Of a stretch of 64,000 nucleotides of DNA, positions 13,601-25,118 are shown one piece after another. Positions within the stretch are counted from its first letter, which is position 1. Every line of letters begins with the position of its first letter. This stretch comes from Cercis canadensis (taxonomy: Eukaryota > Streptophyta > Magnoliopsida > Fabales > Fabaceae): assembly GCA_003255065.1 (NCBI GenBank), contig QAOA01004544.1, forward strand, positions 225,076-289,075, written 5' to 3'. The position numbers were made by a program, and so were the translations under genes. A model generated the notes under the pieces. It made no database searches. It was not told where the DNA came from and saw nothing but the letters and a program-made list of their open reading frames with translations.

Positions 13601-14538
13601 AGAAAACAAACATAATGCCTCAAATAGGTAAGCTCATAATTTATAGATACCTGTTATGTTTTTATCCCTTGGGACATCAACCAATAGTGCAGGACCTACA
13701 GACAGAACAAGCTTATTTATGAGCGTCTAACAAAGTTAGCATGAACAATCATGGTATTCTGAAAATGAAATAAAAGAAGAAGAAGAAAGGAATACTATCG
13801 ATAGGTAAGATGGAAAACCATGGTCTTGCAATATTTATAACAACAACAAAAGCCTAACAAATGGATAGGTAAAAGCTCTAGAGATCCAAATTTAAGGTGG
13901 ACAAAGCACATGAATGGATGCCCACGAGGAAGAATCATTCTTGTATACAGAGTAAGAATGCAGAAAGAGGATCCGATCTTTCCAAAACCAAAGGCATAAA
14001 ATTAGAGAAAGAAAACTTAAACATAATCAGAACTAGAAAGGACCATTCAAGATTGAGAGTGAGATAGCAAAAATAAACATAATCAGATGGCAAAATATCA
14101 TAAACCACCCTTACCATTGAGGACTTCTAGGTCAAGGGAATCGATATCAAATCCAATGTCGAAGTAGTGGTCGTAAAAGTGCCCTGGCGCGTCGACATGA
14201 GTGCCAGTGTGAGTGGGTAGCTTTATCTTTGAGAAATTAGCGACTGAACCATTTTTCATGCTCCGGAAAAGCCAGAGGAATTGGCCAAGGCCGTCCTTGG
14301 AATTAAAGGCTGGCATTTCAGGGACGCACTTGTGAGTGATATCGAAGATTCGGCCATTATAGTGGACTTCTCGACGTGGAGGGATAAAATTACTGTCGCC
14401 GCCGGCGAGTGAGCAGTCAGCAGAATCGGCGCCAGTGATGGAGGGGTGGGCCGTGGCGGTGTCACCGGCGGCGATGGAGTGGAAAGAAATTGGGATGCTC
14501 AAGGCGCAGAGAAACGCAAATAGTGATGAAGAGCTCAT
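10364..14538 (-). CDS. Cyclase-family (kynurenine-formamidase-like) secreted protein, copy 2
   Basis: Six exons: 14115..14538, 13651..13695, 13127..13199, 11717..11814, 11330..11400 and 10364..10489. They join in frame to 278 residues and a stop. A signal peptide covers about residues 1-25 ([18 protein letters not shown]). The metal-binding motif [11 protein letters not shown] lies at residues 110-120. The C-terminal exon reads [20 protein letters not shown] and ends CILIK. The start at 14538 fits the signal peptide; the longer frame upstream is ignored. Intron 3 is inflated by a 542-bp sequence present twice around a single n at 12604, which looks like an unmerged contig overlap and not part of the real gene. 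Enzyme activity is inferred from the family only. Confidence 0.88.
10661..10661. other. Single-n contig join in a poly(A) tract
   Basis: One n precedes about 30 A residues, in the intron between exons 5 and 6 of cyclase copy 2. The tract length is unreliable. Confidence 0.7.
12062..13146. repeat. Direct 542-bp repeat around a single n, likely assembly artefact
   Basis: 12062..12603 and 12605..13146 are nearly identical, with a few substitutions and a 1-bp indel. The left copy stops inside exon 3 of cyclase copy 2, exactly at the n (12604). The right copy continues through the complete exon. This is the pattern of two overlapping contigs placed end to end without merging, the differences being allelic. 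Confidence 0.85.
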
Positions 14539-15223
14539 GGTGGTTGGTTTTTGGTACAGCAATGGCGTAATAGAATTTGTAGTGAGCCAACAACTGCGCA
14601 GACTAAATAATTCTATGTTTCCGTACTGATACCAGTGTGCCACTGCTAGAGGGATAATTGCACTGAAATGAAAGTTTTGAATACTGTAAAAAGAAAAAAA
14701 TTTCCTCTTCTTTTGCAACAGACAAACAACTCCATTAAAGAGAAAAAGTGACTGGAACTTTGAATTTTGTTCACAAGTAAATTTTAAAATTTACACAGAC
14801 TTGTGACTTCAAAGTTCAATCATTTTACGCTGACATATCCAGGTACAGGTAATATTGATAATACAACACAAACCAAGTGGGAGAAGTGCTATATATATAT
14901 ATATATCCATAGACAAGAGCCATACTTTCAAACCTATGTACATAAAAAGAAAATCAAATTCAACATTGCTATTACTATAGCTGCATCCATCCTGCTCCAT
15001 CTTAATTGTTTCTGAGCAATTTCACCCCTCTGTATCTGCATTCAACTCAAAGCGATAAGAACATGCAATAATGCGCAAATAATAAATAGCAGATGGCACA
15101 TACTCATCCAAAAATAAAGAAAAAAAAAAAAAAAACAACAACAACACACATTAAGAAATGGAGAATAAACAGCAGAAATATCAACATACCATGTTTGCCC
15201 ACATAAAACTCAAATGGACCATA
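14539..15223. other. Intergenic region between cyclase copies 2 and 3
   Basis: Holds the promoter side of copy 2 and the 3' side of copy 3. A short (TA)n microsatellite lies at about 14890..14906. No gene seen. Confidence 0.5.
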
Positions 15224-17002
15224 TTACTTGATTAGAATGCATCGTATTGGTGATCCCTCAGCGCCTACCAACCTAAGAGGTAAGCAGTGTACCGAATATA
15301 TTCCTGCTGGGACATCATCCAGCTTTAGGCCTTCAACAAGAATGATTTCCTGAAGCATTGGCAAAGGTTAGTAGTTATTGATTTGACTCATTAGTGCATT
15401 GCTCAGTTGATGTTAATACATTTTGACCCACAAGATATGATTTTTTTCGACTGAAAAGGATAGGAACAGTTAGCTAATTAATGTTGCAAAGCAACACATG
15501 GATGAATTTTAGGCCAACATTTTCTTACCCTGCCTTCAAGAAAAACAAGATGAGCTGGAACCGACTGATCATAAGCAGCAACAGATAAATAATCAACTCC
15601 TACATTGAATCATGGGAAAGTGTGTTAGTGTGACTATAACTTTTGCAAGAGAGAAAACAGAAATATGAATACCATGGTCAATTGGAACAGCCGAGGTATT
15701 TCCACTAAAGTTCTCTCATTGCTCAAGATGTAAACACTGAATTTGTAAAATTATACTAACATTTCAAGGACTGCAATATGCTCTTTAATGCATTGAAAGA
15801 AATTTTTTGTGATTCATCTCATTTAAATCCAAAAAGGACCAAGTATTTGACATGACATCTACATATGATACATCTGTGTAACTATTGAAACAATCCAAAT
15901 CTTAAAAAAGCAATCTATATCTTACCTACAAGTTTGATATCAGTGTTCTCCACTAGCCATTTGGCCCCATCCTCCTTGAATCCCACATAGCTTGTGTCAA
16001 ATTCTTTCTGAAACATAAGTCGCCTAGCATTTTAACAAGTTTTAGTTCTCACATACTTCTACTAATCTAGTATAACTATCAAAATTGCGAGATCTGATTG
16101 ATGTTACCTGTCAGTATTTAGTGTTCTGAAGAGCACACGACGTACGCCCCTTGGAATAGCCAAGGACTTCATAACTTCAGCTGTAAAAGAAAAAATAGCA
16201 CAAGAAGATCCCTTTTACACAGCAAGCAACAAAGATCAAGTATTACAAAGAAAATGGTTTGAATAATTAAGTGAGCTCATAAGTTTTGCATACCAGTAAT
16301 GTTTTTATCCCTTGGAACATCGATCAAGAGTGCAGGGCCTACAAACAGAACAAGCTTATCTATCAAAAACCAAGTTAATTAACATGAATAATCACGGTAT
16401 AATCAAACAAAATTCCACAATCAAGTATCAACTGCCGAACCGTAATATCGTAATTTCATCAAACACGTTGCATTCACATACTCAGCAACGTCCCTTAAAA
16501 GACATCCGATAAAAAAGTAGGACGGAGAAATAATCAGAAAGCGTAAGGATAAAAAAAAATTCTAAGCGTGAATATATATGTTTTACAGAGAGAAAACGAA
16601 ATTAAACATAATCGGACATAAGAATGCAAATTCGACAAACATGGTTATACCATTGAGGATTTGTAAGTCGAGGGAATCGATGTCAAAGCCGGCATCAAAG
16701 TAGTTGTCGTAAAAGTGCCCCGGCGCGTCAACATGGGTGCCGGTGTGAGCGGGCAGCTTCATTACTGATTGGTTAGCAATTGAGCCATTTTTTATGCTGT
16801 GGGAAAGCCAGAGAAAATGGCCAAGGCCATCCTTAGAGTCCCAGAAAGGCATGTCAGGGACATATTTGTGACTGATATCGAAGATTCGACCATTGTCGTA
16901 GACTTCTCGGCGTGGAGGTCCTAGATTACCGTCGCAGCCAAGAGATATTGCGATTGCGAGGCCCAAGGCACAGAGAAACGAGATTAGTGTTAGAAAATTC
17001 AT
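15224..17002 (-). CDS. Cyclase-family (kynurenine-formamidase-like) secreted protein, copy 3
   Basis: Six exons: 16651..17002, 16294..16338, 16108..16180, 15926..16023, 15529..15599 and 15224..15349. They join in frame to 254 residues. Internal exon lengths (45, 73, 98, 71 and 126 bp with stop) equal those of copy 2, which confirms both models. The signal peptide is [18 protein letters not shown], and the motif is [11 protein letters not shown]. It lacks the roughly 25-residue spacer (around [11 protein letters not shown]) that copies 1 and 2 carry after the signal peptide. This is the most compact copy, with no transposon or assembly break inside. Function is inferred from the family. Confidence 0.9.
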
Positions 17003-17364
17003 GGTTAGTTATTGGCACGGCAGAACTAGAAACTGTGGTTACACTTGTATTCCAATGTTCCATTTCCATTATCACTCTATATGTAGCATCTCCAAGAGAA
17101 GCGTGAATCATTAAACTAATGTCTTAGTCCAAATGCAAAATATTTTTCTTTTTGTCATTATTCGTTACGTATTTATCTTGCCACGCCACACCCCTCCTAA
17201 TTTTGGTCAGATCAAGGGTATTTTGACAAAATTTATTTAATTTTTTTAGATATAGTTCAAATATTAATTTAATAAATTTTAAATTATATTAATTATCTTA
17301 ATATTATATAATATAAAAAAAAACTCTCGTGTCACCTCAAGATTGGTTGATATATTTTTTTTTT

Positions 17365-17946
17365 TTGGAGATTATATAATACTACATGAGTATGTCACAT
17401 TACACTCACGTGGTAAACATACGTAATTTTTATATATTTATTAGATATAAATATAATTTATTTTTTAAATAAATTTAAAAATAATTAATTTATACATATA
17501 TAATATAATATACGGGGATTCTATGATACTACATAAGTATGTCATACTACACCGACGTAACAAACATACATAATTTTTATATTTTATTATATATAAAATA
17601 TAATTTATTTAATTTTTTAAACAAATTTAAAAATAATTAATTTATACACATGTCATTCATTTATTGGTTATTCCTATGTAGTATGACATACTACATAAAT
17701 ACTAAAAGTATCTAAGAAACCTCCAAGTTCGGGAATTCTATGATACTACGTAAATATCTTATACTACACTGACGTGGCAAGTATATATAATTTTTATTAT
17801 TTTATTAAATATAAAATATAATTTATTTAATTTTTTAAATAAACTAAAAAATAGTTAACTTGTACACATGTCATTCATTTATTGGTTATTCCTATATAGT
17901 ATGTCATACTACATAAATATTAAAAGTATCTAAGAAACCTCCTTAT
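17365..17946. repeat. MITE-like tandem repeat, one partial and two full units of about 215 bp
   Basis: Units begin near 17365 (partial), 17514 and 17732. Each full unit starts with a form of GATACTACATAAGTATGTC and ends near an inverted form of it (GTAGTATGACATACTAC), then a shared tail ending AAGAAACCTCC. The interior is extremely A+T-rich. Terminal inverted repeats and short length suggest a MITE family that has become tandem. No coding capacity. Confidence 0.65.
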
Positions 17947-19284
17947 AAGTTACATTAGCCAAAAAGGAAAGTTAATGGAAACTATAAATGAGTTAAATCT
18001 TATCAAAATTCATCTATGCCACGTGCTGTTTCATTTTATCCACTAAACAATAATGTTAAATATACTTGTTTAATTATTTGTGTACTCTCGCTGTGAATGG
18101 TTTTTTTTTATATTAACTCAAGAAAGTAAACAGATCAAGGTGAGAGTGAATTCAATTAGATATCATTTTATCATAATAACAAAATATAATAATTTATTAG
18201 AATTATATGTTATTGATGAATAATGACTATACTACTACGTTGATTAATAGTTCAAAACTTAATATGCAAAGGGTCTATTTCTTTTTTAATTATTGTTAAA
18301 GAAATAAAATTAAACTTTTTAGTTGGGAAATAAAGATAGAGATTCTAATCAAGAACTATAACTTTTTTAAGATAGAGTTTATTTTATAATTAAGGCTTTT
18401 TTTATCCTCACCATGAGAATTTAAATTAAGGTTTTTTCTTTTATTTTTCCCTTGTCAATAAATTAAGGACTTGAAAGGTCCATTGGATATTTTGCCCCAC
18501 TAGACAACAAGTAGTGGAGAGCAGAAAAATGTCAACTGCCTCTCACCCCACACTCCCTTCGATTTTTAGTCGTATTAGTGCTCGGTGTTGCATTACTTAT
18601 TTGAAGAGCAACCCAGCAACTAAATTAATCTATCGGAAAGCTGAGATGATAGTAGTGTTCTTGTTAGAGGGCACCGACACTCAACTAAACCTATATTAAT
18701 TAGGTTAATTTGGCTCGGCCCATACTGGTTTATGCCCAGCGTTTTAACTTTTAACCACTGAGCTAACTACTTTTGATTGAGGTGAATCTAGTCAGTTTCA
18801 GACAGTTGAACCCCTAAGCAAAGGGATCCACCACGTTCACAAGATTTCCACAAATTTATTAGTACGATTTACTTCTCATCTCCACTGTTAAACCTCTACC
18901 AAACCCAAATATTTTCACCATTTGGTCAACAAAAATGTCCCCATTCATAATATTTGTTCTTTTCTTTTTCTCTGTTAAAGCTGAAGAATCTTATAGGTCT
19001 TAAATTTGATAGACCTATGTAAAAATGAAAAATTGTGGAACCAATTAACTTCACTCACCAAAGCCACCTTTACCCTCATATGGTCAACACAAAGTGTCCC
19101 CTTTCATAATGCTTGTACTTTTATCGTTTAAACTGCATCAGGAGAAGAGAAGACACTATTATTCCCCTCATATCACCCTCCCTCTTCTTGGGTTTCATTG
19201 GCAGCAGCTTTTGGCGCCACTCATTCTTTTTCTATTTTCATTTCTCACATGAAAGATCACAAACTTTACCTACTCTGAGATCCA

Positions 19285-19315
<31 letters not shown>

Positions 19316-19482
19316 NATCCAAGAGTTTTTTTTTTTTTTTTTTGCTCCTTGAAGTAGCTTTTGAAGGTTTGGAATCAGAAACTTCAAACTTGTAACAAAT
19401 TAGAAAAAGAGGATCCCATTCCAGTCTCTGCCCTCCTAAACTCAGAAGCAGAGAGGGTAGAAAACACAAAGCAGGGTGCAAT
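17947..19482. other. Intergenic region upstream of the LRR gene
   Basis: A+T-rich sequence without a convincing gene. A poly(T) tract around 19291..19343 contains a single n at 19316, with gatccaagag or atccaagag on both sides, another likely unmerged contig overlap in the 5' leader of the LRR gene. Confidence 0.5.
18690..18780 (-). repeat. Possible tRNA-derived (SINE-like) relic
   Basis: On the minus strand the stretch around 18755..18767 reads GTTAGCTCAGTGG, matching a tRNA A-box and D-arm. No B-box or cloverleaf partner is found at the expected distance, so it is at most a degraded tRNA-derived element. Confidence 0.25.
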
Positions 19483-20640
19483 ATGCCAAAACTTGTTCTA
19501 TTCCTTGTTTGGTTTTCTCTGTTTCACACAAGCAATTCGCTGGTGCAAGCCCTCACTTCAGCCTCAGACATTTCAGGTCTCAAAGCTTTGAAAGCTTCAA
19601 TTAAACCCTCTTCCATCAAACCCTGGTCATGCCTAGCATCGTGGAACTTCAGCGTTGATCCCTGTTCAGTCCCACGCCGCAGCTACTTCACCTGTGGCCT
19701 CACCTGCACCCCTGACTCGACTCGGATCAATCAAATAACCCTGGACCCGGTTGGTTACTCAGGCACACTCAACCCACTTGTTTCTCAACTCAACCAACTC
19801 ACCACCCTTGACCTTGCTGACAACTCCTTCTTCGGCCCTATTCCTTCTTCACTCTCTTCACTTTCCAACCTCCAAACATTAACTCTCCGATCCAATTTCT
19901 TCTCTGGTTCAATCCCTCCCTCCATAACCAGCCTCAAGTCCCTGGAATCTCTGGACCTTGCGCACAATTCTCTATCCGGGTCTCTCCCAAACTCCATCAA
20001 TTTCCTCACTAGCCTGAGAAGAATTGATCTGAGCTTCAACAAGCTAACTGGGTCAATCCCGAAACTCCCACCAAATCTGCTAGAACTTGCAATGAAGGGG
20101 AATTCTTTATCTGGGTCTCTCTATAAATCCTCCTTCGACGGGTTGAACCAATTGGAGGTGGTGGAGCTCAGCGAGAACGCCTTCGCCGGAGCACTTGAAA
20201 CCTGGTTCTTCCTCTTACCGTCACTGCAACAAGTAGATTTCGCCAATAACAGCTTCACTCGTATCCAGATCTCGAAACCCGTGGGTGGTAACAGTAACTT
20301 GGTTGCTGTAAATTTGGGGTTCAACAAAATTCAAGGATACGTGCCCGTGAATTTCGCTGCATATCCTCTGCTTTCGTCTCTGTCAATTCGTTATAATGCG
20401 CTACGTGGCACGATCCCATTAGAATACAGTCAGAGCAAGTCAATGAGAAGGTTATTCTTGGATGGAAATTTCCTCATAGGGAAGCCACCGGCGGGGTTCT
20501 TCGCCGGCCGGGGATCAGTTTCCGGCAGCTTGGGGGACAATTGCCTGCAGAACTGCCCAGGATCATCACAACTGTGCACGCCTGCCCAGAAACCCAGCTC
20601 AGTTTGCAAGCAAGCCTACCGTGGAAAACCAAGGCACTAG
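19483..20640 (+). CDS. Secreted leucine-rich-repeat protein
   Basis: A single exon of 385 codons. It has an N-terminal signal peptide (MPKLVLFLVWFSLFHTSNS), then an LRR N-terminal cap with paired cysteines (around residues 50-80, FTCGLTC). About nine plant-type LRRs follow (consensus LxxLDLxxNSFxGxIP, roughly residues 85-330). A Cys-rich C-terminal cap holds six Cys in GDNCLQNCP...LCTP...SVCK. There is no transmembrane helix and no kinase domain, so it is predicted to act in the apoplast or as a soluble partner of a receptor. The Met at 19483 is chosen because it opens the signal peptide. No frame breaks. Confidence 0.88.
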   Translation: MPKLVLFLVWFSLFHTSNSLVQALTSASDISGLKALKASIKPSSIKPWSCLASWNFSVDPCSVPRRSYFTCGLTCTPDSTRINQITLDPVGYSGTLNPLVSQLNQLTTLDLADNSFFGPIPSSLSSLSNLQTLTLRSNFFSGSIPPSITSLKSLESLDLAHNSLSGSLPNSINFLTSLRRIDLSFNKLTGSIPKLPPNLLELAMKGNSLSGSLYKSSFDGLNQLEVVELSENAFAGALETWFFLLPSLQQVDFANNSFTRIQISKPVGGNSNLVAVNLGFNKIQGYVPVNFAAYPLLSSLSIRYNALRGTIPLEYSQSKSMRRLFLDGNFLIGKPPAGFFAGRGSVSGSLGDNCLQNCPGSSQLCTPAQKPSSVCKQAYRGKPRH

Positions 20641-22528
20641 TGTCGGTTAAAAAACAATAAAAAAAAATATAGCCACTTTATTATTTTTTAAATTCCTTAA
20701 TACGAGTGTATTAAGTGAATAAGAATGCTGTGTAAAATATAATGGCCCAAAATTTATATTAATTATAAAAAATGTGTGTTTTATTAGACTTTATGAACAT
20801 GAAAAGCTCGAACCTCGAGTTTCCTTAGCATCTGGGTACTGTATTGTATTTTAAATTTTTTGTTTTGTTGACAGTGATAGCAGCTCGTAATTGGAAAAGA
20901 CAGCCATAGATAGGGGTATCGGAGATTTAGATCTGGTTCTCTACAATGCACATTGAGAGGTCAATATTTCCTTTCAAGTTGCACAGAGTCCCCACTCATG
21001 GTGCTCAAAGGGAAATCAAAGTTCTCTTCTTAATGAATCAACTTGCACATCAGAGCAGAACTCAATTACCCTTTTTCAACTAGAAATAGATTATATTACC
21101 TCAACTATAATCTATTAGTTATTGCCAGCTCTGTAGTTGAAATCCTACATGGAAATTAAAAGCCCAAATGGCTCGTAATTAAGTAATAATGAAATCATCT
21201 TTAAAATTTATAAATTTTGTGTTTAAATTCGTAATTAGAAATATAAAAAATACATAACGCTATGGTTGGTAAGAGTCATAAATTGAATGAATGAGATGGC
21301 TATATTCTATAATTCTAATGTACTACAAGAATTATATATATATATATATGGATTTTGAATGGTCCGTTATATATTTTCTAATAGCTAGATATAAATATTT
21401 TTTTAACGAAACAAAAGTCATATGGCTGAAGATATGTTTTAAAGAGTGGGGTAAATTTACTAAAATAATATAAAAATAAAAAAATGTTACTTTTAAAATA
21501 ATTTATTAAAAGGTCATTTTTAAATATTTTATTCAAGTTAATAGACAAAAGATAAAACACTATTTTGTATTACAGAATTTTACTTAAAAAATCATACAAC
21601 AAAATAGAGTTTTAATAGTCATGCCCTTGAAATCCTAAAAAATGCTGAATTATTTCAACATTTTTAAAGTAGAATTTTCTTTACTTTAAAAATCAAAGTA
21701 GCATTTCTTAACATAAAACGTTGAAATATTTTAGCTTTTTTTTTTTACATAAAATGCTGAAATTATTTTAATGTTTCTCTTTCTTCTAGTAATTGAATAG
21801 AATATTCAAAAGTGACATATTTTAGTAAATTATTTTAACAGGAACTTTTTTTGTATTTATTTATTTACTTACATTGTTTTAATAAATTTGCCCAAGAGTG
21901 GTCCATCCAGACAAAACACGAGACTGGTTAATAATTGGTCTGGTTAAGAGGAGATTACTAACAAAACTGACACAGATATCTTGCACATGGTTATGCCAAC
22001 GCAGCCAAATACGATAGCGTTTAGTGCTTACTTCTCATTAGATTATTTACTTAAAAAGATGTTATTCCGTGATATTGAAGATTCCATGATAAATAAATTC
22101 GTAATGTTCCTACCAAACAGAAAGGCCAATGCAAGTGCCAGGCCCACATCTTGGCCTGAATACAGTTCCTAATAATATCTTAATTTTCATCATTAGATAA
22201 ATAGGCAGTTGCCAAAAAAAAAAAGAATACATAAATAGAGATAATAATGAAATAATAACAACAGTAGTACAAAAATCTTAAAAAGAAAATAAAAATTCTA
22301 AAATCTAAAAGTAGAAAAGGAAAAAAAACGGGGGAAAGACAAAATTGGGTTGGACTGTAGACAAGGTGCTACAATTGAATTAGCTTTATAATTAAAGCCC
22401 ATTGAATTATCCAATCCACCTGGCCCTTTTATACTGTCTTGTATAGTGAGACGAAGGAGGAAAAGCTGAAAAGCGGCTGCCGCCATAGTTGGTTCGCTTC
22501 TGGTACGGTGGCACCCCAAAACCCCACC
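20641..22528. other. Intergenic region between the LRR gene and the SLX9-like gene
   Basis: A+T-rich, with a (TA)n microsatellite near 21332..21350. No credible gene or known repeat was recognised. Confidence 0.5.
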
Positions 22529-22536
22529 GTATATAA
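22529..22536 (+). promoter_or_regulatory. TATA box of the SLX9-like gene
   Basis: GTATATAA lies about 140 bp upstream of the ATG at 22673, followed by a pyrimidine-rich leader. A GT donor-like site at about 22592 suggests a leader intron. Position and sequence fit a plant core promoter. Confidence 0.45.
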
Positions 22537-22672
22537 GCATAGTGCAATCTCTCAGAACCACCGTGGAACCAGTGTCGAGTTTTGTTCTTCTCTGTAAGTA
22601 TCCCTCTTCTGCAACCCTAAACTTGAAGCTACTATTAAACCTTGTTTGGCCGGAGGGTTAGTATTTTCAGTG

Positions 22673-24599
22673 ATGGGCAAGACAAGTACAAGGTAAGTGA
22701 CTTCCATAGCTACAGCCTACACGCCTATGTTTTACTCCCGGAAATTAAAGTTTTAATTACGATATGAGTTCGAATTCGGCTTTCAATTGTTGCTCTTTCT
22801 TATGAATGCAGACCAGGATCAAAATCCAACCGCAAATTTGAAAAGAAGCTCGAATTTTATTCCAGTAAGTTGTGATCGAATTCTTGTAGCTTTGAATAAT
22901 TGCGGCAGATAATTGAAGGAAATAAAATTAGTCTCTAGCTCGAGTTGTTTTTCTGTACCAAATTTGCTTGCGGTTTCTTATGCACATAGTGAAATTAACT
23001 GACATGTTCTTTTAGTCTTTTAGATTGTGCTGTTGCATATTCTAGCGCTGGTTTCATATTCCCCTTAAGATACTTATAGCAAGCTTCTGTCAACTGTTTG
23101 TGTTTTGGACTTCTTTCTCTTTGCGATTCTTCACAATGAGTTATTAAATTTTCTATTTTTTCATACAACATAGTTAACACTTAAAAGAAAGGCATTGCTT
23201 AGGTGCTAGATGAATATATAATTATTTGTATCTGTTTTACTCGTAATGAAATTTTTATTATATGTTATACATGTCAACCTGTCCAGATTTTCACTCCTTT
23301 TCCTTCTTAATGCAGAGGTTAAAGATGCTGTTACTTCCTTGAGTGCCCAAAAGTCCATTCGTAAGGTGATAATCTTGTTCTCATCAGCTTTGACCTTATT
23401 TATATTGAAGATGCAGCTGCCTCATTCTTTTCCTTTGATTATTGTTACTGTTGAAGATTGCTACTTATACAGAAGACCTTCATAACACTTACAACTTAAT
23501 GGTTTCAACAGCTATACACAAAAAAANNNNNNNNNNNNNNNNNNNNNNNNNNNNNNNNNNNNNNNNNNNNNNNNNNNNNNNNNNTGTTATATCCTCTGAT
23601 CATGCACTTTCTTATCGATGCCTTTTCTTGTTAAGCTTGTGAGCCCCAGGACTTGAGATGGGCATTTTGTCATTGAATATATACATTCATGCTCTGATTG
23701 TCATCTGTGTGTTCATGTAAATTTATTGCTAATAGAATCATGTGATGAGAACTTGTAGTTCCATTCTTATAGGAATGTATATGCTTCCATCTGTGTGTTC
23801 ATGTAAATTTATTGCTTATATACATTTTTGATGCATTAGCACAAGAAAACTTAAGAACTCATTTAATGTTAGATCATAAGATAAAGGAGGGGGAAAACAC
23901 ATCACGTTCCAGCTTTGCAGGATAACATACCAGACCAAACTTGTGATGATATCTTTTACTGAAACGTTATTTTTTTGGTGTTTTCAAGTTATCTTAAATA
24001 TATGTAAGTCAAATCTTCTGAGGATCCTTTGATGGTGTGATTGTGACACGTTATATTTGCTAAATTAAGATATTATAGATTTACATACATCTCAAATTTT
24101 ATGTGTGAAACATGTGAGAGTTATGTAATTTACTGAAATTATCATTGTATTTTTAGACGAACAAAAGACAACAAAGCCGACGGAAGAAATTGAAGGCATA
24201 TGACCTCTCTTCCCTTTCAGAGTTCCTTCCCGAGTTGAAGACACCATGGCAAACAGCTCCTCAGGATGACTTAAAACTAAGCTGTAAATCTAGGCAAAAG
24301 TTGATGTGAGTGCTTTCTGTCATGAACATTATATGGCTAGCTTTACATTTGCCATGTAACATTGTAACCATGTGTCCTTGTGCATCAGATTGAAGGAAGG
24401 AAAACAGATGTTTCAAGTACTTAACCATCCTGCCTTCCAATCGGATCCCTTGTCTGCCATTCATCAACATTTGCAGAGCACACAACCAGTTGTAGAGGAG
24501 CAGGAGCAACCCAAGAAAAAAGTGAACAAAAATGGATCCAAGAAGAAGAAAGAGAAGAAATCAAAGGCTTCAGTCGGACTGGAGTCCATGAATATGTAA
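22673..24599 (+). CDS. SLX9-like ribosome biogenesis protein
   Basis: Five exons (22673..22692, 22812..22864, 23316..23365, 24157..24305, 24389..24599) join in frame to 160 residues. The protein is small and very basic. It starts MGKTSTRPGSKSNRKFEKK, contains a Lys/Arg-rich helix (KRQQSRRKKLKAYDLSSL), and ends in a Lys-rich tail (KKKVNKNGSKKKKEKK). This matches the plant SLX9/FAM207 family, nucleolar factors for 40S subunit maturation and export. The assignment rests on remembered family features, so it is moderate. A 58-bp N run lies in intron 3. An incomplete inverted copy lies at 54860..55300. Confidence 0.72.
23527..23584. other. Assembly gap (58 N)
   Basis: Run of N in intron 3 of the SLX9-like gene. 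The homology shared with the inverted copy begins within about 15 bp to its right. Confidence 0.99.
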
Positions 24600-25118
24600 T
24601 CTTACACTTCGGCTTTGTTTGGCCTCTACAGTGATCAGCATTTTTTCTGGGTCAGGCTATTAGTTTTAGAAAACGTTAGACTACTCAAATTTTTGAATGA
24701 AAATACCTTGAAATTTTTAGACAATGTTGATTGTGATATTTTTATGTTTTTTAGTCACTGACTGCGGTGACTATATCTGTAGATGCTGACTTATTGCTGA
24801 GCAGAGCAATATAACAGTATATATTGAAACCAGAAATATACGCAATCAATTGTAAAAAACAAAGGGTTGGAAAAGTAGTATTATGAAAATATGTTTACTA
24901 CCATTGTGGCATCTACAGCTTTGAATTCTTTTGTGAACACCAACTTCTGGTATTGACGTCTTTGTAGTGTACTCTAAAGGTTTAGAAAGTTGCTCCCTTT
25001 CCGGTGCTTTTCCAAAATGGCTTCAGTGAAATTGGGGTGGCCATGCATAACTGCTAAAAATCGTTGTCATTATGTGTTCCCCCCAGTATTCGTCAAAGCA
25101 AACAGACAGAAGGTTATA

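Noticed and set aside
17365..17946. CRISPR-like reading of the spaced repeats
   Set aside because: Repeat units are about 215 bp, imperfect and A+T-rich with inverted ends, in a plant genome; they fit a MITE, not a CRISPR array.
18514..18699. A 61-codon frame beginning MESRKMSTASHP
   Set aside because: Short, without a domain or supporting splice structure.
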